DNA of 64,000 nucleotides from JASHPR01 sp963778075. Lineage in GTDB: Bacteria > Actinomycetota > Actinomycetes > Streptosporangiales > Streptosporangiaceae. The stretch is from positions 23,322-87,321 of the forward strand of contig CAVZTJ010000021.1 in the NCBI GenBank assembly GCA_963778075.1, in the 5' to 3' direction. The translations under genes and the position numbers were made by a program. The notes beneath the pieces were generated by a model. That model was given only the letters and a program-made list of their open reading frames with translations. It searched no databases and was not told the origin of the DNA. Positions 9,721-18,477 of this stretch are shown here, in pieces. How positions within the stretch are numbered: position 1 is the first letter of the stretch; each line of letters opens with the position of its first letter.

Positions 9721-10272
9721 TCACCTGGCCAGGGCCCGGAGCACCGGCTCGAAGTGGCTGAACGGGGGCGGCTCGACCTCGGGCTCCTTGGCCTGATCGT
9801 CCCAGCGGCGGACCCGGATCGCCGCCGATGCGTACGCGTGCGCCTCGAACTCGGCGAGTTCCGGGCCCTGCATCGGCCCGCCCTGCACCCCCAGCGTGTA
9901 GACCGAGGCGGGCGACAGGGCGGCCAGATAGTCCGGCTCGGTCGCGCACAGGTAGCGCTTAGCCGCGACGTGCAGCCGGACCGGCTCGGTGACCTCCGGG
10001 CCGAACCACTGCGCGAGCCAGGCGGCCCCGGCCTCACCGTGCCTGGTGTCCGTGCCGCTCATCAGCTCGTGGCCGGTCATCGTCACGGCGAAGTGGCCGA
10101 CGTCGTGCAGCAGCGCGGCTGCGATCAAGGCACCGTCGGCGTGGTCCCGCTCGGCCAGCATCGCCGCCTGAAGCATGTGCGCGGCCTGGGTGACCGGCTC
10201 GCCGAGATACTCGGCCGCGCCCTCACTCGCGAACTTCTCGGCGAGGACCCGCACCCCGTCGTCCGCACTCAT
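9721..10272 (-). CDS. HD-domain diiron oxygenase, TmpB/PhnZ-like (phosphonate degradation)
   Basis: This 183-residue HD protein has metal ligands H32, the H56-D57 pair in ALLHDVGH, H78 in TRHGEAGA, H101 in VRLHVAAKRYLCA and the Asp pair at 158-159 in IRVRRWDDQ. The segments RLHVAAKRYL, TLGVQGGPM and RRWDD are typical of the phosphonate-associated HD proteins (TIGR03276), which include PhnZ and TmpB. These use a mixed-valent diiron centre to cleave the C-P bond of an alpha-hydroxyphosphonate made by a partner 2-oxoglutarate dioxygenase. The partner gene, broken, lies directly upstream, which favours the TmpA/TmpB pair acting on 2-(trimethylammonio)ethylphosphonate. The substrate is an inference. 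The upstream sequence repeats the ribosome site and ATGAG start three times. Confidence 0.88.
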   Translation of the reverse strand: MSADDGVRVLAEKFASEGAAEYLGEPVTQAAHMLQAAMLAERDHADGALIAAALLHDVGHFAVTMTGHELMSGTDTRHGEAGAAWLAQWFGPEVTEPVRLHVAAKRYLCATEPDYLAALSPASVYTLGVQGGPMQGPELAEFEAHAYASAAIRVRRWDDQAKEPEVEPPPFSHFEPVLRALAR

Positions 10273-10345
10273 CTGCGCACCTCCGCACGACGCTCATCGC
10301 GCACCTCCGCACGACGCTCATCCGCGCACCTCTGGTACGACACTC
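10271..10345 (-). repeat. Triplicated ribosome-binding-site/start-codon unit ahead of the TmpB-like gene
   Basis: Three 24-26 bp units at 10271-10295, 10296-10319 and 10320-10345 read, on the minus strand, ATGAGCGTCGTGCGGAGGTG and close variants. Two of them carry GGAGG followed by an ATGAG. The first ATGAG overlaps the stop of the TmpA-like gene, and the last unit leads into the real ATG at 10272. The duplication therefore multiplies a translation start signal between two coupled genes. Confidence 0.8.
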
Positions 10346-11517
10346 ATCGCGTGGCCTCCCTCCCCCGCCGGAGCACGGCCAGCGTGGAGGCTACGCCGTC
10401 CAGGTCGGCGTAGCAGCCTTGCAGGTGGCGCTGGCCCGCGGCGGCGAAGCCGGTCCTGGCGTGCAGGATCCGGGTGTTGTCAAACACGACGCAGTCGCCC
10501 GGCGCGAGCCGGAAGGTCAGCATCAGGTCCGGCCTGATGATCGTCTCGGCGAACGCGCGGTACGCGGCGTAGAACGCGACAATGTCGTCCGCCGAGCCTT
10601 CCCGGCCGAGGCGAAGCGGCTGCAGCGACCGGTTGTTGAACCTGACCTCGCGGATCTTGCCGCGCGGGTCGGTCGCGATCATCGGCCGGGTCGCGCGCAG
10701 CTCGGCCGTGGCGTCCGCGTACGCGAACGTCACCGGGGTGCTGGTCAGGATCTCGAACGCGGCGGGATCGGCGGCGCGCAGCAGCGCGGCGGCGTTGAAG
10801 CCGTCGACGAGCCCGAGTCGCCGCCCTCGACGGCGCTGGCCAGGCAGTGCAGCAGCTGGACCGTTGGCACCGGATCCCGGTACGGGTTGTCGGTGTGCGG
10901 TGCGATCGGCAGGCCGGTGAACGCGAGGTTGGCGGGTGTCGCCTCGACGCGGACGTCGAACAGGCGGCCGTAGTTGGTCTCCCTGACGTAGCCCATGCTC
11001 CCGGCCACGGTCAGCACGGTTCCGGGCTGGCACGGGACGTTGCTGAGCAGGAAGAACTCGTCCGCAGCAGCGCGGCCAGGCACGCTCGCGGATCGCCGGG
11101 TCGGCCAGGTAGCGCGGCAGTGGTGGTGGCGAAGGCCGAGGCGCCGGGATCGCGATCTCCAGACTCGCCGTGCTCCCGGGTCTCGTCGGGCGGGCGGCGC
11201 TGCTCGGCCAGCCATTCCCTGGAAAAGACGGCCCGGTGACCGTCCGGGCCGAAAATAACCTCGACGGCGCCGCCGGCGACGGTGGTGCTGGCCACCGACA
11301 CGTCGGCCGGCAGGTCGGTCACGCTGCCCAGCCGCTGGCCGCTGGTCACGTCCCGGCACTCGGCGCACTCGCAGAGGTCCCGCAGCAAGATCGCGGGGAG
11401 GCCGTCGAGCGCGGGGTTGTGGCGGCGGTCTTCATGGTCCTTGCAGCGTGGGCCGGCCCGGCCTCGGGCGCAACACGCGCCGCCGTTTGTTCGGCGGCCC
11501 GATACGCACCAGGTCAC
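10344..11517 (-). pseudogene. TmpA-like (gamma-butyrobetaine hydroxylase family) 2-oxoglutarate dioxygenase, two frameshifts
   Basis: Three frames together make one BBOX/TmpA-type protein. The N-terminal part (to about 11070) has the metal-binding domain LLRDLCECAECRDVTSGQRL. The middle part (about 11070 to 10815) has DEFFLLSNVPCQPGTVLTV, MGYVRETNYG and the iron motif APHTDNPYRDP. The C-terminal part (about 10815 to 10344) starts LVDGFNAAALLRAADPAAF and holds the distal motif VVFDNTRILHARTGF. Family members use Fe(II), oxygen and 2-oxoglutarate to hydroxylate trimethylammonium substrates. All active-site motifs survive, so the breaks are recent or are sequence errors. The start is uncertain, somewhere between about 11440 and 11517. 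Confidence 0.82.
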
Positions 11518-11523
11518 CGGCGT

Positions 11524-12399
11524 TCATCGCGGCGTCTCGCCGCGCTGAACGGTTGCAGCCGACACCGGCCGGCCGGGGAGCGAACCGCGCCGCGCCAGTG
11601 CGGCCACGGCCCCGGCCTCCCCGGCCGACCGGCCGTACCGGGTACCTCCGGACGAGATCTGCCCGTCAGCTGCCGGTACGGGATCTCCGTCAGCTGCCGG
11701 TACGGGACCGCAGGAACGGCAAGCCGAGCGGGAGGACGGCGGCGACCGCGGCGGCCGACCGATGAACAGGTCGAAAGCCCAGCCCCAGTTGACCGACGCG
11801 AACGCGTCCGAGGCGCCCGCGGGCTTGAACACGAAGGAAAGAACGGTGAGCACGAAGATCGCGGCGGTTGCCACCAGCATTGCCTGCTCGTGCCCGAGCG
11901 GGAGCTTCAATGGCAGCTGCTCGAAACCAGCGCTCAGGACCAGGGAGGCCAGCACCGCGACCGCGAGAATGAGCGCGATGTACATGTAGCCGTGCCACAG
12001 CCCGTTGACGGAAGCGCTGAACACCCCGTCGCTGACCGTGAACCACGGCAGGAACAGCGAAATGACGAACACAATGGTGGCTCCGCCGACGATCCGGTCA
12101 TTGCGCGTCAGCCGCTTCAGATCGAGGTTGAATGCGGGGGCAGCGGTCCCGCCAGGCCCCATCGCACGGCCCGGCGCCCCGGGCCCGGCCGCGTACGGCC
12201 CGCCCGGCCCAGCCGCGTACGGCCCGCCTGGGGCTGGCGCTGTCATGCCTGGGCTGGGTGCCATGCGTGGACCGCTTGGCTCGGCCGACACCGCGCTCAC
12301 ACGAACGTTGGCCCCCTGACCCGTGCTCTGCGGCGCCCCGCAACTGGGGCACGCCGCAGCCCCTTCGGCAACGTTGTTGCCGCACTGCGAGCAGATCAT
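11524..12399 (-). CDS. Zinc-ribbon membrane protein of unknown function, C-terminus probably frameshifted
   Basis: The start ATG at 12399 places a zinc ribbon (MICSQCGNN, then CPSCGAPQ) at the N-terminus. A Gly/Pro/Ala-rich linker with the repeat GGPYAAGPG follows, then three membrane segments (for example GATIVFVISLFLPWF and YIALILAVAVLASLVLSAGF). After WGWAFDLFIG (about 11757) the frame becomes Arg/Ser/Pro-rich. A neighbouring frame reads a fourth hydrophobic segment, SAAAVAAVLPLGLPFL, and stops at 11690. The natural protein probably ends there and the remaining 55-70 residues result from an indel. A 19-bp direct repeat (GTCAGCTGCCGGTACGGGA) occurs near 11668-11710. Function unknown. Confidence 0.75.
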   Translation of the reverse strand: MICSQCGNNVAEGAAACPSCGAPQSTGQGANVRVSAVSAEPSGPRMAPSPGMTAPAPGGPYAAGPGGPYAAGPGAPGRAMGPGGTAAPAFNLDLKRLTRNDRIVGGATIVFVISLFLPWFTVSDGVFSASVNGLWHGYMYIALILAVAVLASLVLSAGFEQLPLKLPLGHEQAMLVATAAIFVLTVLSFVFKPAGASDAFASVNWGWAFDLFIGRPPRSPPSSRSACRSCGPVPAADGDPVPAADGQISSGGTRYGRSAGEAGAVAALARRGSLPGRPVSAATVQRGETPR

Positions 12400-12598
12400 G
12401 ATTTCCGCCTCTCGGATTGGCCGGAGCCCCCTGCTCCGTGCCATGCCTGCCGATTCGCCGCTGCCCGTTTTTGCTCCCTTAGTGCCCCCATAGCGGGTGA
12501 GCGAGCACCGGCAATGCGCCGCAGCGGGATTTCGGTACCACTACAAGGCTTCAACGGATGCGATAGACGTTTTGGACGGGTGATTCCCGATTTTCTTT

Positions 12599-13458
12599 CT
12601 AGGACGGACCCTGGGGTTCGAATCTGAGCACCAGCCGATCCTCGACCGGCCGGTATCCGAGACGCCGGTACAGGGCGTTGCTGGTCGGATTCGCCAGGTC
12701 GGTGAACAGGACCAGGTACGTCGCGCCCGCCTCGAGCGCCGCCTGGCTGACCGCGGCGGTGACCGCCCCGCCGTAGCCGCGCCCGCGGTACTCCGGCGGC
12801 GTGTAGACCGGCCCGACGCGGACCACACCCTCCACCGGGCGCGAGCACCCGGCCAGCGAGACCGCCGCCCCGCCGGTCTCCCACAGGGTCAGGCCGCCAT
12901 AGCTGATCCGGTCCTCGACCATCCCCTTGCCAGGTTCGCCGAGGTCGGCCAGTTCCTGCCGGAACGCGTCGAGCCACGGCTCGAGCAACCCGCGGTCGGC
13001 GGCGCTGGCGACCCGGGGAGCGCCTGGCGGGGGCGGATCAGGCGGCGCGAGCTGCCCGAGCTGAAACAGCCGGGAGCGGCGGAATTCCTGCCAGCCCGCG
13101 CCGGTCAGGCTGGACCACGCGGCGGCGAACGCCTCCGCGTCACCGTGTTCCCCGTTGACCCCTGGCATCTGCCGCCGCGGCCGGCCAGCGCCTCGGCCAG
13201 GTCCCCAGCCGAGTTCGCGGGCAGCCGGGTCAGCAGGACCGGGTACGGCGGCGTGTGCATCAGGGCGGCAATGACCTGGCCGGCCGCCGGCTGCCACCAG
13301 CCGAACAGCGGCGCGATGTCGCCGAAGGCGGAGGGGCCGCGGACCTCGAGCGAGTCAAGCGCGACGAGCTGGATCGTGTTGTGCACCGGGCGTGAGCGCA
13401 GGAACCCGCCAGCGATCGCCAGGTAGTCGTCCAGGTTTCCGGTCAGCGTCCAGGCCAT
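12599..13458 (-). pseudogene. GNAT N-acetyltransferase, one frameshift
   Basis: The N-terminal part from ATG 13458 reads MAWTLTGNLDDYLAIAGGFL and HTPPYPVLLTRLPANSAGDL. Near 13170 the sense passes to another frame. That frame holds the C-terminal GNAT fold with the acetyl-CoA loop YTPPEYRGRGYGGAVTAAV and the family end ALYRRLGYRPVEDRLVLRF. A single indel in a GC-rich run explains the break. Both halves look conserved, so a sequence error is possible. GNATs of this size with a variable N-terminal half are common in actinomycetes and their substrates are usually unknown. Confidence 0.8.
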
Positions 13459-13600
13459 ACCCCATGCTCGCGGCTCAGCCCTGTGGATCACATCACATTT
13501 TCCGCGGGGGATGCCGAACCGGTCCGGAACGGGGCACTCCGTTGGTAACGTCCCGGTCAACGCTCGGTCACCCGGCGGCTGGAACTACGAGGGAGGAACT

Positions 13601-14023
13601 GTGAAGGGCTTCAGGCAGTTCTTGTTCCGCGGCAATCTCATCGACCTTGCCGTGGCTGTGGTCATCGGTCTCGCGTTCAACGCGGTGATCCAGGCTCTGA
13701 TCGCGGACATCATCACGCCGCTCATCGCGGCCATCGGGGGGAAGCCGAACTTTGCCTCGCTGTCCTTCACCATCAACAAGAGCCACTTCCTCTACGGCAG
13801 CTTCATCAACGCGGTGCTGGCGTTCGTGATCATCGCCGCGGTGATCTACTACCTCGTGATTACCCCGTCGACGAGGATCACCGCGATCGCGACCCGCAAG
13901 AAGGATGCGACCGAGCGCGACTGCCCCGAGTGCCTGCAGAGCATCCCGATCAACGCCACCCGGTGCATGTACTGCACCGCGCAGGTGCCCCCGGTCTCCG
14001 GCCAGCCAAACCCGGCCGGCTAG
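13601..14023 (+). CDS. mscL: Large-conductance mechanosensitive channel MscL
   Basis: Starting at the GTG 13601 (GGGAGGA just before it), the 140-residue protein begins KGFRQFLFRGNLIDLAVAV, the conserved MscL N-terminal helix and first membrane segment. The second segment is INAVLAFVIIAAVIYYLVI. A cytoplasmic zinc ribbon follows, with Cys at 108, 111, 122 and 125 (CPEC and CMYC), an addition often seen in actinobacterial MscL. The channel opens under membrane tension to release solutes on osmotic downshock. It converges on the glycosyltransferase gene with only 17 bp between stops. Confidence 0.95.
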   Translation: MKGFRQFLFRGNLIDLAVAVVIGLAFNAVIQALIADIITPLIAAIGGKPNFASLSFTINKSHFLYGSFINAVLAFVIIAAVIYYLVITPSTRITAIATRKKDATERDCPECLQSIPINATRCMYCTAQVPPVSGQPNPAG

Positions 14024-14040
14024 GGCGAACGCGCGACGGC

Positions 14041-15588
14041 TCAGCCGTAATGCTTGAGCCGCGGCCACAGCTGCGGCCAGCCGGCGTCCGGGCCGGTGCA
14101 CACCCCGATCTGCAGCGGAGTCCAGTTGTTCTGGACGTGGTAGGGCGCGTGGTACGTGGTCAGCAGCCGGCAGCTCGCGAAGTACGGACGCAGCCGGCCG
14201 AGGGCGTCTACGACGAGAACCGTGGTGTCGGCTGCCCTGCCGGGGCCCCACATCCAGTAGGCGTTGTGCCCGGACAGCACCAGCGGCAGGTGATAGCCGG
14301 CGCCTAGGACGCCGAGCGCCGCCGCCTCGCCGTAATACCCGGTAAAGATGGCGGCGGGCGGGTGGCCGGCCCTGGCCAGCGCGGCGTCCTGCGCCGCGAC
14401 CGCGCGGGTGAGCTGCGGCCAGCCGATCGTGTCACCGAGGTCAGAGCTCTGCTGCGCCGTGGCGGACAGCGTATGAACGGCGGTGACCGGCACGACGGGC
14501 AGGGCATCCGGCAGCAGGACGAGGCCGACCAGGGACGCGGCGATCAGCAGCGCCGTGCGCGCCCTGGGCCGGCGGCCCCGGGCAATCCACTGCTCGGCCG
14601 CTGCGGAGCCGGCCGCGAGCACGGCCGGGGCCATGCCATCGGCGTAGTACGCCTTGCCGGGTATCCAGGCCACCACGTAGACGAGCACGAGCGTGGCCGC
14701 GACCGCGATGAACCGCAGGTCTGCGGTCCGCCACAGGCGCACGAATCCAGCGATTACGACCGGCGCCACCAGCAGCCCGACGTACGCCAGCTGGACTGGC
14801 AGGGCGGCGGCATAGTCGCCGGCCGAGTTGTTCTCGCTGCGCAGTGCGGCCGCCATGGCCAGCTGCGGCCAGCCGTTGGCCGCCTCCCAGACCAGGTTCG
14901 GGGCCCAGATGACGGCGGCGATGACGGCGCCGGACCACGGCCACCGCGTGCGCAGGACCTGGCGATGCGCGGAGGAGACCAGCACGCCGATGGCGATCCC
15001 GGCCAGCAGGAGGAGCATCAGGTTGTCGTTCTCCAGCCCGAGCCCGGCGGCAACTCCGGCACCAAGCCACCACCGCGGCCGGCCGCGCAGCAGCGCGGTG
15101 GTCACGCAGAGCACCACGGCCGACCAGAAGAGCAGGTCCAGCGGGGTGGTGTTGTCCACGTGCACGGAGGTGAAGATGACCGGGGCGCAGGCGATGGTCA
15201 GCGCGGCCAGCACCCGCCCGAACCTGCCCGCACCGAACAGCGCGGCGCACCGGGCCGCGATGACGACGACGGCGCCGCCCGCGAGCGCGGGGATGATCCG
15301 GACCGCGGTCGGGCTCACCCCCAGCACGCTGGTGACGATCCTGGTCAGCAGCGGGGCGAGCGGCGGCTGGTCCACGTAGCCGAAGGCGAGATGCCGCCCG
15401 GCCTCGATGAAGTACAGCTCGTCCTGCATGAAGCCGTATCTGCCGCTGACCGCGAGCTCCAGCGCGACCAGGGTGGCCGCGATCAGCCAGGCGGGCAGCG
15501 GCACGCCGTCGGCCGACGCGGTGGGCCGCAGCCCGGGAGGGTGCGCACCGACCCGGACTTCTGCGTCCTTGATGCCAGGCCGATCCAT
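14041..15588 (-). CDS. GT39/PMT-like membrane glycosyltransferase
   Basis: The chosen start at 15588 has the ribosome site GAAGGGG before it. The 515-residue protein is a multi-pass membrane protein with the GT39/ArnT-type first loop: GRYGFMQDELYFIEAGRHLA, where the Asp-Glu pair is the predicted catalytic site, then FGYVDQPPLAPLLTRI. About ten hydrophobic segments follow and a soluble C-terminal region ends at 14041. Such enzymes transfer sugars from polyprenyl-phosphate donors to lipids or proteins outside the membrane. The acceptor is unknown. No partner genes are adjacent. Confidence 0.88.
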   Translation of the reverse strand: MDRPGIKDAEVRVGAHPPGLRPTASADGVPLPAWLIAATLVALELAVSGRYGFMQDELYFIEAGRHLAFGYVDQPPLAPLLTRIVTSVLGVSPTAVRIIPALAGGAVVVIAARCAALFGAGRFGRVLAALTIACAPVIFTSVHVDNTTPLDLLFWSAVVLCVTTALLRGRPRWWLGAGVAAGLGLENDNLMLLLLAGIAIGVLVSSAHRQVLRTRWPWSGAVIAAVIWAPNLVWEAANGWPQLAMAAALRSENNSAGDYAAALPVQLAYVGLLVAPVVIAGFVRLWRTADLRFIAVAATLVLVYVVAWIPGKAYYADGMAPAVLAAGSAAAEQWIARGRRPRARTALLIAASLVGLVLLPDALPVVPVTAVHTLSATAQQSSDLGDTIGWPQLTRAVAAQDAALARAGHPPAAIFTGYYGEAAALGVLGAGYHLPLVLSGHNAYWMWGPGRAADTTVLVVDALGRLRPYFASCRLLTTYHAPYHVQNNWTPLQIGVCTGPDAGWPQLWPRLKHYG

Positions 15589-15661
15589 GGCGCCCCTTCG
15601 CGGTTGGGGAACGTTACCCAAGTTATTGCTCTGCGGCCCGGCCGGGCAGTCGCCGGCTTTC

Positions 15662-16459
15662 TCAGCTTGGCGACCAGATGTACGGGGTGGTCATGGCGAG
15701 ACAGATGAAGCCGAGCCGCTCCAGAATCGGGCGGCTCATCGGCAAGGCGTCCACCTGCAGGTACCGGTAGCCTCGCGCCACCGCGAGCCGGGCCCGGTAG
15801 CCGACCATGGCCCGGTAGATCCCGCGCCCGCGCCACTCCGGCAGGGTGCCGCCGCCCCAGAGCCCGGCAAAGTCGGTGGAGTCGAAGGAAACCCTCGCCG
15901 AGCAGACCGGGGTGTCACCGGCCATCGCCAGCACCAGCACCATGAACTCGGGCGATCTGCGCAGGTGCCCGAGCAGCGAGTTGCGCAGCTCCGGGTCGGG
16001 GCCGAACGCCCGGTCGGACACCTCGATCATGAGCTCGATGCCGGCCTCGTCGGTGACCGGGACCAGCCGCACGCCATCAGGCAGCGCACCGCCCGCGCCA
16101 TCCTGCCGCGCTATCTGCGCGGCGTCGGCCACCACGAGCGCCTCGGCGTCCTCGGCGACGAATCCCGCTGCAACCAGCCGCTCGCCCAGATCGGGCGGCT
16201 GGTCGTAGCTGTAGGTCTTCCACTCGAATCGCTCGCCGCGGCCGGCGAAGTACGCGACCTGGTCCGCGATGGCTGCGTCCGCCGTGCCGGCGTCCAGGTC
16301 GGACCAGGAGACCCCGGACCAGCCCTCGCCGCCGACCATGGACCAGCGGACGACCGGCCCGGCCCGCTCACCGAGCGCGCCGGAATTGTCCGAGTCCAGG
16401 GCGCGCCGCACCTGCGCGTCGTACTCGGACAGAACCGCGGCCGCGTCGAGACTCACCAC
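15662..16459 (-). CDS. GNAT N-acetyltransferase
   Basis: This 265-residue protein has an N-terminal half of unclear role and a C-terminal GNAT domain. The acetyl-CoA-binding motif is in LPEWRGRGIYRAMVGYRARL, and the family end is SRPILERLGFICLAMTTPYI. It lies 34 bp behind the DNA polymerase gene on the same strand and is probably co-transcribed with it. The substrate cannot be told from the sequence. Confidence 0.88.
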   Translation of the reverse strand: MVSLDAAAVLSEYDAQVRRALDSDNSGALGERAGPVVRWSMVGGEGWSGVSWSDLDAGTADAAIADQVAYFAGRGERFEWKTYSYDQPPDLGERLVAAGFVAEDAEALVVADAAQIARQDGAGGALPDGVRLVPVTDEAGIELMIEVSDRAFGPDPELRNSLLGHLRRSPEFMVLVLAMAGDTPVCSARVSFDSTDFAGLWGGGTLPEWRGRGIYRAMVGYRARLAVARGYRYLQVDALPMSRPILERLGFICLAMTTPYIWSPS

Positions 16460-16493
16460 GGCAGGTGATCACGCCGGGCCGGGCCGGCGCAAC

Positions 16494-18275
16494 TCACTTC
16501 GCGTCGGCGTAGCAGCCGACCACGGCGGTTGTCATCGGGAACCGCACCTGCGTCACCCCGAACACGGCGCGCCCGGCCTCGGCGGCGGACTCGTCGACGG
16601 CGGCAACCACGTCCGGCGCCATGGCCTCGGGGCAGTGCACCAGGACCTCGTCGTGCTGGAAGAACACCAGGTGCGGGGCCTGCGGACGCCACGCCCCAGC
16701 CGGGGTCTCGTCCAGCTCCGCGAGCCTGCGGCGCAGCGCGGCGAGCAGCACCAGCGCCCAGTCCGCCGCGCTCGCCTGGACCACGAAGTTGCGGGTGAAC
16801 CGGCCCCGGGCCCGGGAGGCGCGGCCGGCCAAGGGGTCCCGCTCGGCCTCCGCGTCGCCGGACTCCTCGGTGACTGCGCGCCACGCGGCCGACGGCGGCG
16901 GGCAGGTCCGGCCGAGCACGGACCTGACCATCCGGCCCTCCTCGCCCGCCCGCGCCGCGGCCTCCACGTAGCCGGACGCCGCGGGGAAACGCCGCCGCAG
17001 CACCGCGAGCAGCTGGCCGGCCTCGCCACCGGCTCCGCCGTACATGGCGGACAGCAGCGCCTTCTTGGCCTGGTTCCGGTCCCCGCCGAAGACGCTGGCC
17101 AGACCCTCATACAGGTCGCCGCCGGCCGCCGCCTGCGCGAACGCGCGGTCCCCGGCCAGCGCGGCGAGCACGCGCGGCTCGAGCTGCGCGGCGTCGGCAA
17201 CCACCAGTACCCAGCCGGGATCGGCCACCACCGCGCGGCGCAGCACCCGCGGGATCTGCAGTGCGCCGCCGCCGCGCGACGCCCACCGGCCGGACACCAC
17301 GCCGCCCACCACATACTCGGGGCGGAACCTACCGTCCCGCACCCAGGCGTCCAGCCAGGACCAGCCGTGCGAGGCGTGCAGCCGGGACAGCTCCTTGTAT
17401 TCCAGCAGCGGCGGGATCGCCGGGTGGTCGATCTCGCGCAGCACCGAGAACCTGGTCGACGGCACCCGGATCCCCGCGCCGGCCAGCGCGCGCACGAGCT
17501 GGGTGGGCGAGTCCAGGTTCACCGGCCGCCCGCCGAGCGCCGCCGAGATCTGCCCGGCGAGCTCGGTCAGCCTGGCCGGGCGGGTCCCGGCCAGCGCGGC
17601 GGGCGGCCGCGGCCCGAGCAGTCCCGCCAGCACGTCGTCGTGCACGTCGGCCCGCCACGGCATCCCGGCGAGGCTCATCTCGGCGGCCGCCAGCTCACCG
17701 GCCGACTCGGCGGCCACCAGCGCGCTGAACCGCGCCGGGTGCTCGCCGGCCGCGATCCGCCGCATCTGGTCCGCGTGCACCGCGATCAGCGCGTCGAGAG
17801 TCGCGCCCGGGTCCGCCGCCTCTGTTCCCCCGGCCTCGAACAGCGCGTCCTGACGGTGCCGGCCGCCCGGCAAGCCCGGCCAGCCGCCAAGCGCGCCCTC
17901 CTGCCCGACGGCGACCGCGGCCGGGCCTGCCGGCACCGGCACCCCGCGCAGCCGCGCATCGGCGGCGGCCAGCGAAGCGGGCTCCTCGGCGCGGCCATCG
18001 CGGCCGAGCAGCAGCCGCTCGGCCAGCGTCACGTCGTGACACCGCGCGACCCGCACGCCTGTACGCAGCAGCGCCGGGTAGAGATCGGCGCCGCTGGGCC
18101 ACACCCAACGGATGCTGCCGTCACCGGATCGCTCATAGTCGGCCACTGCCCGGCTAAGATCGGTGGCCGTTACGCGACGCCCAGGCTGACTGCCGTCGGC
18201 CGGGAGCTCGCACAGCACGCCCCCAGCCGGCTTCCCATCCGTTGTCATGGGCCCCGGCGCGACAGCTACCCGCAC
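16494..18275 (-). CDS. Family-A DNA polymerase (actinobacterial 'bifunctional 3'-5' exonuclease/DNA polymerase')
   Basis: The 593-residue protein keeps the polymerase motifs of DNA polymerase I. Motif A is VVADAAQLEPRVLAALAGD (Asp361, Glu366, Arg368). Motif B is RNQAKKALLSAMYGG (Arg400, Lys404, Tyr412). Motif C is FFQHDEVLVH (His-Asp-Glu 541-543). The template-binding SGRWASRGGGALQIPR matches the family. The N-terminal third aligns in place of the exonuclease domain, but I do not see an intact DxE exonuclease motif, so proofreading may be lost. This is a stand-alone accessory polymerase found in many actinomycetes besides PolA. Its role, probably in repair or tolerance, is not settled. Confidence 0.9.
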   Translation of the reverse strand: MRVAVAPGPMTTDGKPAGGVLCELPADGSQPGRRVTATDLSRAVADYERSGDGSIRWVWPSGADLYPALLRTGVRVARCHDVTLAERLLLGRDGRAEEPASLAAADARLRGVPVPAGPAAVAVGQEGALGGWPGLPGGRHRQDALFEAGGTEAADPGATLDALIAVHADQMRRIAAGEHPARFSALVAAESAGELAAAEMSLAGMPWRADVHDDVLAGLLGPRPPAALAGTRPARLTELAGQISAALGGRPVNLDSPTQLVRALAGAGIRVPSTRFSVLREIDHPAIPPLLEYKELSRLHASHGWSWLDAWVRDGRFRPEYVVGGVVSGRWASRGGGALQIPRVLRRAVVADPGWVLVVADAAQLEPRVLAALAGDRAFAQAAAGGDLYEGLASVFGGDRNQAKKALLSAMYGGAGGEAGQLLAVLRRRFPAASGYVEAAARAGEEGRMVRSVLGRTCPPPSAAWRAVTEESGDAEAERDPLAGRASRARGRFTRNFVVQASAADWALVLLAALRRRLAELDETPAGAWRPQAPHLVFFQHDEVLVHCPEAMAPDVVAAVDESAAEAGRAVFGVTQVRFPMTTAVVGCYADAK

Positions 18276-18477
18276 ATCACCAGATTGTGCAGCACGGGTC
18301 TGACATTCATGACCGACCGGTGCTCCGGCCCTGACCTGGAAACGCCGGCTGGTGCGGGGACCCGGCCCGGTAGCTGGGCGAGCCGGGCAAGTCGGGTCCC
18401 GGATGCGCTACCGCGGTACCCGGCGGTCTCGCTCGAGGTTGAGGGCGGCGTGAAGGCGCGCAGCAAGCGCGGCTCGC

